From positions 165,001 to 229,000 of the forward strand of contig BROI01000031.1 in the NCBI GenBank assembly GCA_027923505.1: 64,000 nucleotides of DNA, given 5' to 3'. Below the pieces are notes generated by a model. That model searched no databases. It worked only from the letters and a program-made list of their open reading frames with translations, and was not told the DNA's origin. The position numbers and the translations under genes were made by a program. Below, piece by piece: positions 1 to 9,809 of the stretch. Numbering within the stretch: the first letter of the stretch is position 1; the number at the start of each line of letters is the position of its first letter. The stretch is from Mayamaea pseudoterrestris (Eukaryota > Bacillariophyta > Bacillariophyceae > Sellaphorales > Sellaphoraceae).

Positions 1-1594
1 CTGATTGTGATTGTTGGCTTTATGAAGCAAATGAATCCGACTTGCAGCAGCTTTGGAGCGTAACGAATGGACGAGACGCAAGCTGCAACTTTGACCGACG
101 ACTGACGGCGACGCGCTTGCACATGCGCAAGCGTCAACGTAGCAGCAGCAGCAACGCTTTCGATTATTGGCACGCATAATTTGGCAGTGAAAGGTTGACG
201 CGCGCATCGGGCATCACATGTATTTCGTTCGTTGCAGCAGTCGTGGGAAAAGCATCGATGTAGCGCTCAAGCGACGACGTCAACGGTGTCTGAGTCGCTT
301 CTGCCATTTGGTTCTTGGTTTGCATTGTCAACATTGGCGTTTCATCAATTTCGAACTTGCTGTCATTGTCTCTCCTGCACAGGCTGCGTGACCGTGTGAC
401 GATGGATCTCGAAACAGTTGTTGCCGTGCATGATGACTACTGAAGCGGCTCGTCATGTCGGTGACTGCTGCTGTCATATTTATACCTACCGCTATTTTAA
501 GATCAAGGGGCGGCGCCTTTTGCGACGACTACAGCATTCTCGTCGTTACGTTCGGAAACGCACAAAGGAAAATGTCGACAAGGCTGCCTTGCTTGCTACA
601 GTACAGGGATTGTCGGTGTTTGGCTGTACAGTACACGCCGCCATGTAATGTCGCAACCATAGTTCTCGCTGGTTTTGAACGAACGCGATTCGATTCGAGC
701 TGCCGGCAATTGAACGGGTTGTATACGTACATCCTTTGGAAATGGTCGTTGACCTTTGTATCTGCAACGAGTGCATTGCCAAACGGTCAACAGCCTTGGC
801 GCGCTAAAGTCGCTAGTCACAAGTCACTGATGGATTGTGCCATGGATCAATCTGGCCTTTCTAATAAACAAGCTTTGCGGCTCATTGTCGACGCCTTGAT
901 GGCGATAATCTTGGTTTTGTGAGCGAATATCAACGTGGCGCGAGGCATCAGTCGCAACGTGGATTTCTTGCCTTGCAATTAGTCGATACTCAAAATGGCT
1001 CGTTGTTTGCTCCTGCACCGCTGCAACTATTGCCGCATGTGCGTGAGGTGCGTTGGACCTGTTGATGGGTTGGCGGATGGAAATCACTTTGTTTGATGCA
1101 TGCGTGTGCCACCGAACGGAGTCATAGCATGGACGCACTACTGTTCATTCAACGTGACGAAGTTGATTCCTGCATCCCGAGCAACACGCAGTCGTCAAGC
1201 AACATCGAGAGCCAAGTCTTGTCGTCGTCACTGCTTATTCGAGACGAATGGCTTGTGAAATGATCGGCAGTTGCAATACGTTTTGGCGATTGGCTGGCTC
1301 GAAGAAATTGGCTCGCGGATGGATACGTACGTTATAACTTGATCAATAGCCAATGTATTGCTCTCTCGTTGAATAGGCGCCGTGTCGCTATAGTATGCTC
1401 GTTGTGTAGAAGAAACTATAAGTAGTGTGTAATCCGATAGCGAAACAATAGTTTGTGAGCGCGTTCAAGCATAGCGTGCAGCATGTAAACGACAACCGAA
1501 CGAACGCCTGCGAGTGCCTTGTCGCGTAAATTTTGGCGCGCCATGGCAGTCACATCTTTGACAGCCATTCTCCGTCCTTTCCATCCATCGAAGC
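1..1594. other. No recognisable gene
   Basis: Frames on both strands give only short stretches (up to about 155 codons, 455-922 plus) with no family resemblance, no signal peptide and no splice signals linking them into something longer. The last few hundred bases presumably include the promoter and 5' untranslated region of the Clp gene starting at 1595. I see no tRNA, repeat array or element end here. Confidence 0.5.
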
Positions 1595-4500
1595 ATGAGT
1601 TCGCGACCAAGTCCATGCTCTCTAGTTGGCAGCGTTACTCTCCTCTTGACGCTAGTTCCATTATTGGTACTGGCGTTTGCTCCCAGACGACAGTCAAGTA
1701 GATTCTTTCAATCACATGAACAATATTTGTCTGACTCATTCGCAACAAGATCGTCGTTGCTGCAGCTTCCCTTCAACCAACGACAACCATGCCGCACTTC
1801 ACTGTTCGTCTTTGACCGCATGTCGGAAGACTGCATCGCCGGATTGGTGACGGCCCAGGAGCTGGCGACCAAGTTTGACGCGACAACGGTTGGCACCGAC
1901 TGCTTGCTGGCCGGCTGCTTGGACCATCCCACGCCCAGCTTGCGGCGCACGCTGCAGCAGTACAAGTTGAATTATCGATCGTGTCAGCAAAGTATGCAAA
2001 TATTGTACAATCAAGACAAGAATAACAATCAGCAGCAGCAGGAAGGCTTCCTCATGGGTTTTTCGTTGCGCAAGTCCAACGAGGATCGACCCTTTTCCAA
2101 GTCGGCCAAGGTTTGCTTGCAGCGCGCCGCCAAGTTGAGCAGCAATAAGGATGCAGCAGCGTCGACGATTGAAACGCATCACTTGTTTCTCAGTCTGCTC
2201 GAGTATGATGCTACAACAAGTAATAATGACGCTGCGGCTATACGCAATCCGGAGAGCGACGCCTGGGCCGTGCTGCAGCACATGATGGGCCAAGACGCTC
2301 CATCTGCCGCCACCATTTGCGACTCGCTCGTCCAGCACATGCAAGACCATTCACACAACAACCAGCGCGAGCTAGTCACTGGCGCTAGTGGCAGCAATAA
2401 GACACCGACACTGGCGGAGTGCGGCGTCGACTTGACCGAGCAGGCGCGCGACGGCTTGCTGGATCCGGTGCACGGACGATCAACGGAGATTCGAGCCTGT
2501 CTCCGAACGTTGCTGCGGCGGCGCAAAAACAACGCCGTGCTGCTGGGTGATCCGGGAGTGGGGAGTGAGTATATTAATGTAATAGTAGTGTGTGAGAGTG
2601 TGTGTGAACCGATGTCGTGGGTTGGACTTGGATGGCAAGTTTCGCAACGACAATGAATGCTTGGGAGCAAGCAAAATGTGTTGCTTTGTTCTCTTTCTTG
2701 ACTGGCTCGAGTACTTGTCAACATTGCACACATTGTTGCTGTTGCCATGCTGGACTCATTTTTGCTCGCTTGTCATATATTCGCTACACAGAAACGGCCA
2801 TTGTCGAAGGAATTGCGCAAATACTCGTCGACGAGGATTCTTCGGCTTGTCCAGCCAAACTGCGAGGATATCGACTAATTAGCTTGGAGCTTTCGCAACT
2901 GGTGGCGGGTACAAAGTATAGGGGCGAGTTTGAGGAGCGCCTGCAAGCCATATTGCAGGAGTTGAGTGACCCAAAGGCTCCGCCGACGATTCTGTTCATT
3001 GATGAGGTATGAAAAGTCAAGCGCGTATAGTGTTTGTCAAAGTTTCTAATTCTTACAACATGTCTCCTCGCTTGCTCAAATCAGATTCACAACTTGGTTG
3101 GAGCGGGAGCCGCCGAAGGAGGAATGGATGGAGCAAACATGCTCAAGCCCGCACTGGCACGAGGCCAGCTGCAACTCATTGGCGCAACCACCATTAGCGA
3201 ATATCGCAAGTACATTGAAAAGGATGCAGCTTTGGAACGCCGACTGCAGCCAGTCATGGTCAAGGAGACGACGATTGAACAAACAATTCGCATTTTATAA
3301 GCGGTGCAAAAGAACTACGCGCAGCATCACAAGGTCAAGTTCACGCCGGCTGCCTTGGAAGCTGCGGCAGTGCTGTCGGAACGATACGTCACTGATCGGT
3401 TTCTGCCAGACAAGGCATTGGATTTGCTTGACGAGGCAGGTGCGATTGCGCAGTTGGAAAATGTTGACGACGAGGAAACGCCAGTTGTGACGGAACATAC
3501 CATTGCCGAACTCATCAGTGAAATGTCGGGAGTCCCTATTGGCAAGCTTGAGTCGACGGAGATGACCCGCTTGAGGTCACTGGAGGGTGAGTTGGAAGCG
3601 CGGGTCAAGGGTCAGTCAAAGGCATGCTCCGCCGTTGCTCGAGCGGTTCGTCGTGCTCGATCCGGACTGCGTGACCCCAAGCGACCAGTGGCATCATTCT
3701 TGTTCTGCGGACCCACCGGAACTGGCAAGACGGAACTGTGCAAAACGTTGGCAGCAACGTATTATGGATCGGAAAAGGACATGATTCGAATCGACATGAG
3801 CGAGTACATGGAAAAACACACCGTTAGTCGATTGACTGGGCCACCACCTGGATATATTGGTTTCGACGATGGAGGACAGCTGACCGAAGCAGTCCGCCGA
3901 GCGCCTCACTCTGTAGTTCTTCTGGTAAGATCATTTGGATGTATTGATAAATGTTTGTTCTGTCATCCGCCCCGCTGATACATTGCTTATGCCATTGTTG
4001 CACCAGGATGAGATTGAAAAGGCACATCAAGACGTGCTGAACATTCTGCTTCAAATCATGGAAGACGGCATATTAACGGATGGCAAGGGCCGGACTGTCT
4101 CTTTCAAGCAGACAATACTCGTAATGACAAGCAACGTCGGAAGTGGGCGAATATTGGAAGAGACCAAGAAGTTTCAAGGAGCGGCTGCAGCCATGTCAGT
4201 GTCCGCTCAAGCTCTGCTGTCCTCTGCGCCACTGAAAACGCCGTCTACAACAAAAGCACCCGCCTCGCCAATGTCACCTGAAGATGCCCTCAAGAGACTG
4301 CAAAACAATCCAAAGGCATCCTCCATGCTGTTAGAGGCAGCATCCGATCCCGAGATTATGAATGCGGTGCGGACCGCCATGAACGGGTCTCCAGCGGACC
4401 TGATGGAAGCAAGTCGCAGCAGTCCTACTGTTTCAAAGTTTTTGCAGCGACTATGGGCCGTCATGGAGGAAGATGAGCAAGTTAATCCTACTTCCGACTC

Positions 4501-5152
4501 TGCCGACTCGTCTAATTCAGGTCTGAATGCCATTCGAGCAAGCATTCAAGCGGCTGGCATTGTCAATGGAGCGGCAACCACCAGCACGTCGAAAAACGCC
4601 GGCGTTGGTGCTGGCGCACTCTACTCGCAACTATCTCAAGTCGTCAAGGAGGAACTCGAAACGAAAATGAAACCCGAGCTATTGAATCGCATTGACGAAA
4701 TTATCGTCTTTGCGCCACTCTCCGCATCTGATTTAAACGCCATTGCAAGTCTCATTATTGAAAAGACACTTGCACGCGCACGCACCGAGCAAGACATGAT
4801 TCTGCAGGTGGACCAATGCATTATACGAGAAATTGTGCGCCAAGGAAGCGCCAAGGCGGACCAGTTTGGCGCGCGGCCCATGCGACGCGCCGTGCAACGA
4901 TACGTGGAGGATTCGCTCAGCGATGCCATTATACAAGGTTTCTTGATTAGAAATGACGCGGCGACACTGACACTAGCTGGATTGAACCAAGTGCAAGTGA
5001 AGCGAGACCGTGATGGCGAAGTTTTAGTGGTCAAGGTGGAGGAGTCGAGTGGTATTGACAGTGCTTCCATGACGAGTGCAGCAGCGCCAGTGAATGGCGA
5101 GTCTACTTCGACGACGAGTCAAGTGGAACCAGTTCCAGAGCCGCAGATATAG
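1595..5152 (+). CDS. clpC: Plastid-targeted ClpC-type AAA+ unfoldase with one in-frame stop
   Basis: Hsp100 ATPase that would unfold proteins for Clp protease or plastid import. Four exons: 1595-2564, 2792-3006, 3085-3924, 4007-5152; introns of 227, 78 and 82 nt are all GT-AG, and the first splits the Walker A lysine codon (GDPGVGK). Total 1057 codons with stop. Residues 1-27 are a signal peptide followed by AFAP, the diatom plastid bipartite targeting motif. A Clp-N domain starts near residue 73; AAA+ module 1 has Walker A and FIDE; module 2 has [22 protein letters not shown] and ELLNRIDE. The linker between modules is very short, so the long ClpB coiled coil is absent. A roughly 130-residue insert (about 745-875) in module 2 carries a STI1-like helical segment. 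One in-frame TAA (3298-3300, codon 467) replaces a residue in an otherwise normal alignment; everything after it remains conserved, so it is a very recent loss, an allele or a sequence error. Confidence 0.88.
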
Positions 5153-5326
5153 AGCAGCTTGCGGCAGGCGGTCCATGGAAATCAAGCCACATCCGCTCCT
5201 CTCGCTACCTTTTAGATTAAACGCACATCATAAATACATGCACATAATACTGTTGCACTCGTGTCTGACCTTATAACTTGCATTACTTTCTTTCATTAAC
5301 CCATTTATAGCGCTATTTGTTACCAT

Positions 5327-6009
5327 TTACATTAATGGAGCTGCTTCATGGTTGCTCCAGTCCTTGTCGACGCTGCGAGAGCGAAACAGAAGGTGCAAGT
5401 GTCAGCATGCAATGCAGTCATCGTGTACGGACCATGCGCAGAGAAGGTCAAGCTCGCATTCAATAACATATTATAATTACTCACCAATCACTCGCATGAC
5501 TCAACGCCGGATTATCGTCTCCACTACTCACCAAGCAAAGAACGCCATACAAGCCGGCAAAGGCTCCAAACGCCAACATCCACGTTTGCAGCGCCTCGCC
5601 CGAACTCACGCTCGGCATGTCAAAGTCGAGCGCCAGCTCCGGGGCAACGCCATCGTCCCACAAGGCGTCGTAGTTTTCAATGAGCTGTGTGAATAGTTGT
5701 GAAAGGAATGGTGAGGAAATGAATTCAATACACGAGAGTCAATTTTGTTCGCTCCATTTTGCAAAATCAGTATTAAACTAGCAAAACCAGTTTCTTCCAT
5801 TGTTCATAAATTTCGCGACATACCGACGATTGCTTGGGCGGACTTCGCTTAAAGGCTGGAAGGGGCGGCGTCATGTTTCCCTTGGTCATGCTGGAAGCGT
5901 GAAAGGATCGAAGTGTTGTCAAGGAGTTGCCTGTCGTTTTTGACGACTTTGCAGCAGCGACAAGAGCTAGTCGCTGACCGCGCAGTGCCAATGACGTAGA
6001 GAGTGACAT
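5327..6009 (-). CDS. NDUFB8: Mitochondrial complex I subunit NDUFB8 (ASHI)
   Basis: Accessory single-span subunit of the membrane arm of NADH:ubiquinone oxidoreductase. Three exons on the minus strand: 5824-6009, 5485-5684 and 5327-5372, with introns of 139 and 112 nt (GT-AG); total 432 nt, 143 residues. Residues 1-40 are a Ser/Ala/Arg-rich mitochondrial presequence ending near RSFHAS. The core around YDALWDDGVAPE resembles the plant NDUFB8 core (MWDNGT..PEP), followed by a glutamate-containing EAL motif and one transmembrane helix. The start at 6009 is preferred because it begins the presequence; an in-frame ATG at 6084 would add 25 residues. The last exon is short and rests on splice signals and frame only. 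It is divergently transcribed from the myotubularin gene. Confidence 0.72.
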
Positions 6010-6121
6010 GCTGGATGATGAATGGGAAAAGAAGGCAAGCTGCTGCAGTGATAAAGGCCGCGTGGCTTCAAACCGCACGTCCAATCCTCCATGGTGGAAC
6101 GAGCAGATCGAAGCCTCTGGA

Positions 6122-6161
6122 TGACGTCATTCATGCCGTAGTTAAGGTTCAAGTGACGTCA
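6122..6161. promoter_or_regulatory. Paired CRE palindromes in a divergent promoter
   Basis: Two perfect TGACGTCA palindromes lie at 6122-6129 and 6154-6161, 32 nt apart (about three helical turns), in the 425-nt space (6010-6434) between the divergent NDUFB8 and myotubularin starts. TGACGT is the core bound by bZIP factors and is the known CO2/cAMP-responsive element of diatom promoters. That either gene responds to CO2 or cAMP is inference. Nothing else recognisable occurs in 6010-6434. Confidence 0.5.
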
Positions 6162-6434
6162 TCTTTTCACAGTTAGGGTTCGCGATAGGTGTGACTCGCG
6201 GTTTCCGTGCAACGGTCATCCCACCATGGGGCATTCGAACGGCAGTCGAAAGAAGAATCGTTCGTCGCCGTACCTTTACACTTGATAACCTTGCCGCAGA
6301 TTGACAAGTTAAAAACGAGTTCCTTTCTGCATTGATTCATTCATTCTCCGTGTCACATTATCTGGATTCGTTTCAAGAGTCACAACTCACAACTCACAAC
6401 ACTCCAAACGTACGCTGCCAGCAATTTCAAAGAA

Positions 6435-9407
6435 ATGGCGACTACATCCAACGACGACAACGCCTTTCAATCGGCCCTGGACGAGGCGCAGCAGCTCATG
6501 GACGACATTGACATTCACACGGATGGTGGCGTCGCCGCAAGCTTCACCATTGACGACGATGACGACTATGAAGTGGATGACGACGACGACATGGCGGCAG
6601 CAGATTCAAGCACTACCGGCATTCATCCATTGGCGGCGGCGGCTGCTGCTACTACTGCTACTGAAACTACTATGCACGACAATGGCAGCAATGGCCAGAA
6701 GTTACCCGACGATCCGCTCTCCCTGCTTGCTTCCCAGCCACCGCTCCGCGTTGACACGACATCAGCAAACCTTTACTACACTCCCGCTGCACCAAGTACG
6801 TCTCCCTACTCGTCATCATCATTTAGCAACACCATGGAACTGCAGCAGCAACCACCAGCCTCCCAGCTGCTCAAGCAGCAGGCGCAAAAGTTTGGCAGCG
6901 ACGCCCAGCGCATGGCAGCTTCAATGTTTCACTTGGCGCAGCAGGCGGCGAGCAACATGGCATCGTCACAGGATAATGTTATGATGCATAATAACATGCA
7001 GATGAATACGCAAATGCAAATGCAGCAGCAAATGCAGTTGCAGCAGCAGCAATCATCAAATATAAACACATCTGCTTCCTCCACGCCACCCGAACTGGAC
7101 AAGGAGCAAAAGCTCGAGTTGTTGAAACATGTCGTCGACTTGCTCGAGGGTGAGCAGGTCATTATGTTTCTGAACCATTTGCTGCACGTGAGCGACTCGA
7201 GCGGTCAGTCGTACTACTATCATCCGCATCCGAGTGCAATGGGAATGCAGCAGCAGGTGATTGGCTGCGCCATGACATTTTATCGCGTCATTATATTTGG
7301 TTACGATGAGCAGCAGCAGCTACCAACGAACTCAAGCAGTGGCGCAAGTGACTCTGTTAAAGGCGACGCGACTAGCAACAGTAGTGCCACAATCGTTCCA
7401 TTATTGACTCGACAAGAGCCAGCATTACCACCAGCCGACTGGAATTTCTCGTGCTGGCCCAAGGCTCCCACCAAACTCTTGATGCAGATTCCGCTCTCGA
7501 GCTTGGAGCGCGTGGAAAGAAGTGTCTTTTCGACGAGCAGCAACACAAACATGGGCTCGCCGTCGTCTGGCAATAATAGTAGTAGCAACAGCCATCTACC
7601 ACCCAGCAGCAGCAGCATGATGGGACACGTCTTGACCGGCAAGGACAATCAGCGCGTGCTTCGCATCACCACGGCAAGTTACCAAGACACAACACGGGCG
7701 CACCAGGCGCTGCAAACCTATGCCTTTCCGGGACGACGCAACTTGGGCTACTTGTTTGCCTTTGAGAGTCGACGACTGGAAGTCATGAAGAGTCTGCAGC
7801 AGCAGCCGGCGGCAGTGACGGATCCAACGACACCAACTGGTCAGCAGCAACAGCCACTGGCTCAGTCACCGAGTCCATCCACTACTCCAATTGTGACATG
7901 CGAGCCGACGCGAGCTAGATTCACCATGTCCGAGTTCCAGCGACAACTAGCTCCCGGCAAGCATCCCTGGATGGTGTATCCCACGCTGAACCACCAGTAC
8001 CAGCTGTGCGCATCATATCCTGGCTTGCTACTGGCGGGTCCAGCGTCACTCAATCCGGAAACCAATCTGCAGGCGCGCAATCTACTGATGCAGTGCGCCG
8101 CCTTTCGGAGTGAGCATCGCTTGCCCGTGCTAACGTGGAGCAGCGGCATTGACGGTGCCAGTTTGTGGCGCGCCTCGCAGCCAAAGGTTGGTTTCCAGGG
8201 CAATCGCAGTCCGGCCGATGAGTTGCTGCTGAAGCATGTGCTGGAGGCAGCCGCGAGTGCCAATGCGCTGCAGCATGCGCCTGGATCCATTCCGTTGCTG
8301 AATGTTGCGCAAATGCAGGCACTGACCGGCAATAACATTTCGTTGGAAACAGGGTCTGGTCAACCCTGCCTCAAGATTATGGATTTGCGGCCAAAAAGTG
8401 CGGCCATGGCGAATCGCACCGGCGGATATGGATACGAGAGTGTTTCCAATTATCCTGGAGCGACGATTCAGTTTTGTGGCATTGACAATATTCACAAGGT
8501 GCGCGACGCGTATCACAAGCTGAGCGCCGTGTGCACAAGTCCAACGACGACAGACTTGAACTGGAACTCTCTCGTCGAAGATACCAAGTGGCCGTCCATG
8601 GTGCGACTCTTGCTAGCGGCGGCCTGGGAGTCTGCTTTTTGGATCCAGGTGTATCGGTATCCAGTCTTGTTGCACTGCTCGCATGGATGGGATCGGACAA
8701 GCCAGGTGGCAGCGCTTGCGCAGTTGATGCTGGATCCATTCTATCGAACGCGCGAAGGCTTTTCGACGTTGGTGGAGAAGGATTTTATGAGTTTCGGTCA
8801 TCCGTTTCATACGCGATGCGCTCATGGCGAAGGGCGTGGCGACTCGGGCGGACCGAATGGCACGAGCGTACCGGCGGTTGATGAAGGTCAAATTTCGCCC
8901 ATTTTCATTCAATTTTTGGATTGTGTCTTTCAACTAGTAAATCAGTATCCGGAATGCTTCGAATTCAACACCAAGTATCTGCTGGTCATGAGTGAGCATG
9001 TCTACTCGTGCCGCTTTGGAACGTTTCTGTGCGATACGGAGCGCGAGCGCGAGCTGGTCGCTGGCATTCGACAGAGAACGCACTCGCTTTGGGACTATCT
9101 TGATGGTCGACAGGACGTTGTGAACCATAGATTCAACGCAAAGCAAGCTGGAGGTGTCATGCTCATGCCACTACCTACGCTGCTTCGCAACGTGACGATT
9201 TGGGCGGATCGCCACTGCATGCATGGACCAAAGGCTACAACTCGATGGCTTCCTTTGGGCATTGCGCCTCCAATTGCAAACGTTGCGACGGATCAGCATG
9301 GGTCTCTTGTCACTGCTCACGAGATTCAAGCGCTGATACTTGGTTCTGTCGTAGACTGTCAATCATCTCCAAGCAGCAAGGAAGACGGAGATGCTGATTC
9401 ACCATAA
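6435..9407 (+). CDS. Myotubularin-family phosphoinositide 3-phosphatase
   Basis: Single-exon, 990 residues. Residues 1-220 are low complexity (acidic, then Gln/Ser-rich). A PH-GRAM-like region follows (about 230-430), interrupted by Ser/Asn-rich inserts, then the phosphatase domain (about 480-960) with the TRARF and KHPWMVYPT-type segments, the conserved DLRPK strand and the CX5R loop LLHCSHGWDRTSQ with catalytic Cys748. Myotubularins remove the 3-phosphate of PI3P and PI(3,5)P2 on endosomal membranes. The usual loop is CSDGWDRT; here the first Asp is His, while the second Asp and the Arg are kept, so activity is likely but specificity may differ. No FYVE or C-terminal PH domain follows. The first ATG after the CRE promoter was chosen as start. 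Confidence 0.9.
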   Translation: MATTSNDDNAFQSALDEAQQLMDDIDIHTDGGVAASFTIDDDDDYEVDDDDDMAAADSSTTGIHPLAAAAAATTATETTMHDNGSNGQKLPDDPLSLLASQPPLRVDTTSANLYYTPAAPSTSPYSSSSFSNTMELQQQPPASQLLKQQAQKFGSDAQRMAASMFHLAQQAASNMASSQDNVMMHNNMQMNTQMQMQQQMQLQQQQSSNINTSASSTPPELDKEQKLELLKHVVDLLEGEQVIMFLNHLLHVSDSSGQSYYYHPHPSAMGMQQQVIGCAMTFYRVIIFGYDEQQQLPTNSSSGASDSVKGDATSNSSATIVPLLTRQEPALPPADWNFSCWPKAPTKLLMQIPLSSLERVERSVFSTSSNTNMGSPSSGNNSSSNSHLPPSSSSMMGHVLTGKDNQRVLRITTASYQDTTRAHQALQTYAFPGRRNLGYLFAFESRRLEVMKSLQQQPAAVTDPTTPTGQQQQPLAQSPSPSTTPIVTCEPTRARFTMSEFQRQLAPGKHPWMVYPTLNHQYQLCASYPGLLLAGPASLNPETNLQARNLLMQCAAFRSEHRLPVLTWSSGIDGASLWRASQPKVGFQGNRSPADELLLKHVLEAAASANALQHAPGSIPLLNVAQMQALTGNNISLETGSGQPCLKIMDLRPKSAAMANRTGGYGYESVSNYPGATIQFCGIDNIHKVRDAYHKLSAVCTSPTTTDLNWNSLVEDTKWPSMVRLLLAAAWESAFWIQVYRYPVLLHCSHGWDRTSQVAALAQLMLDPFYRTREGFSTLVEKDFMSFGHPFHTRCAHGEGRGDSGGPNGTSVPAVDEGQISPIFIQFLDCVFQLVNQYPECFEFNTKYLLVMSEHVYSCRFGTFLCDTERERELVAGIRQRTHSLWDYLDGRQDVVNHRFNAKQAGGVMLMPLPTLLRNVTIWADRHCMHGPKATTRWLPLGIAPPIANVATDQHGSLVTAHEIQALILGSVVDCQSSPSSKEDGDADSP

Positions 9408-9809
9408 AAGCATGATAGATAGAAATGCATTGCTTTAGACGAATGACAACTTGGTTGACTGATATTATGTAGATAGTATGGCTCCTGCTCAAGGCGAAAT
9501 AAAGACCTGCACCGTCGCTGGTGCCAGTAAGTTTCGCTGATGCATCCTTGCAAAATAAGCTTGTATGCGAACACATTGTATTGTAAATAGGACGGTGCCA
9601 CTGCCTTCAGGAATGTAGTTTTGTTTATTACAGCCAACTGTTGCTGCGCGATAGCTGACGTCGTACTGGTACTTTTGCGACACGATGCGAGGATGCTCCT
9701 CCACAGATCGAAACGGATGAGATGACAGCGACATTCGTCACAACCTTTCTTTCTAAGATTGATGACATTTTGATACCAATTTACACAACTATCTATCAAC
9801 CATTGCATC
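9408..9809. other. Intergenic, no feature seen
   Basis: 402 nt between two plus-strand genes. A minus-strand frame runs through much of it but extends back over the myotubularin 3' end and has no family resemblance. No repeat, RNA gene or clear motif was found. Confidence 0.4.

Noticed and set aside
455-922. 155-codon open frame before the Clp gene
   Set aside because: No family resemblance, overlapping antisense frames of similar length, and no signal or splice support.
3253-3302. A short intron removing the ClpC in-frame TAA (donor near 3258, acceptor TATAAG)
   Set aside because: It would delete the conserved segment before the stop ([12 protein letters not shown]), which matches other Clp proteins, so the TAA is taken as real in this sequence.
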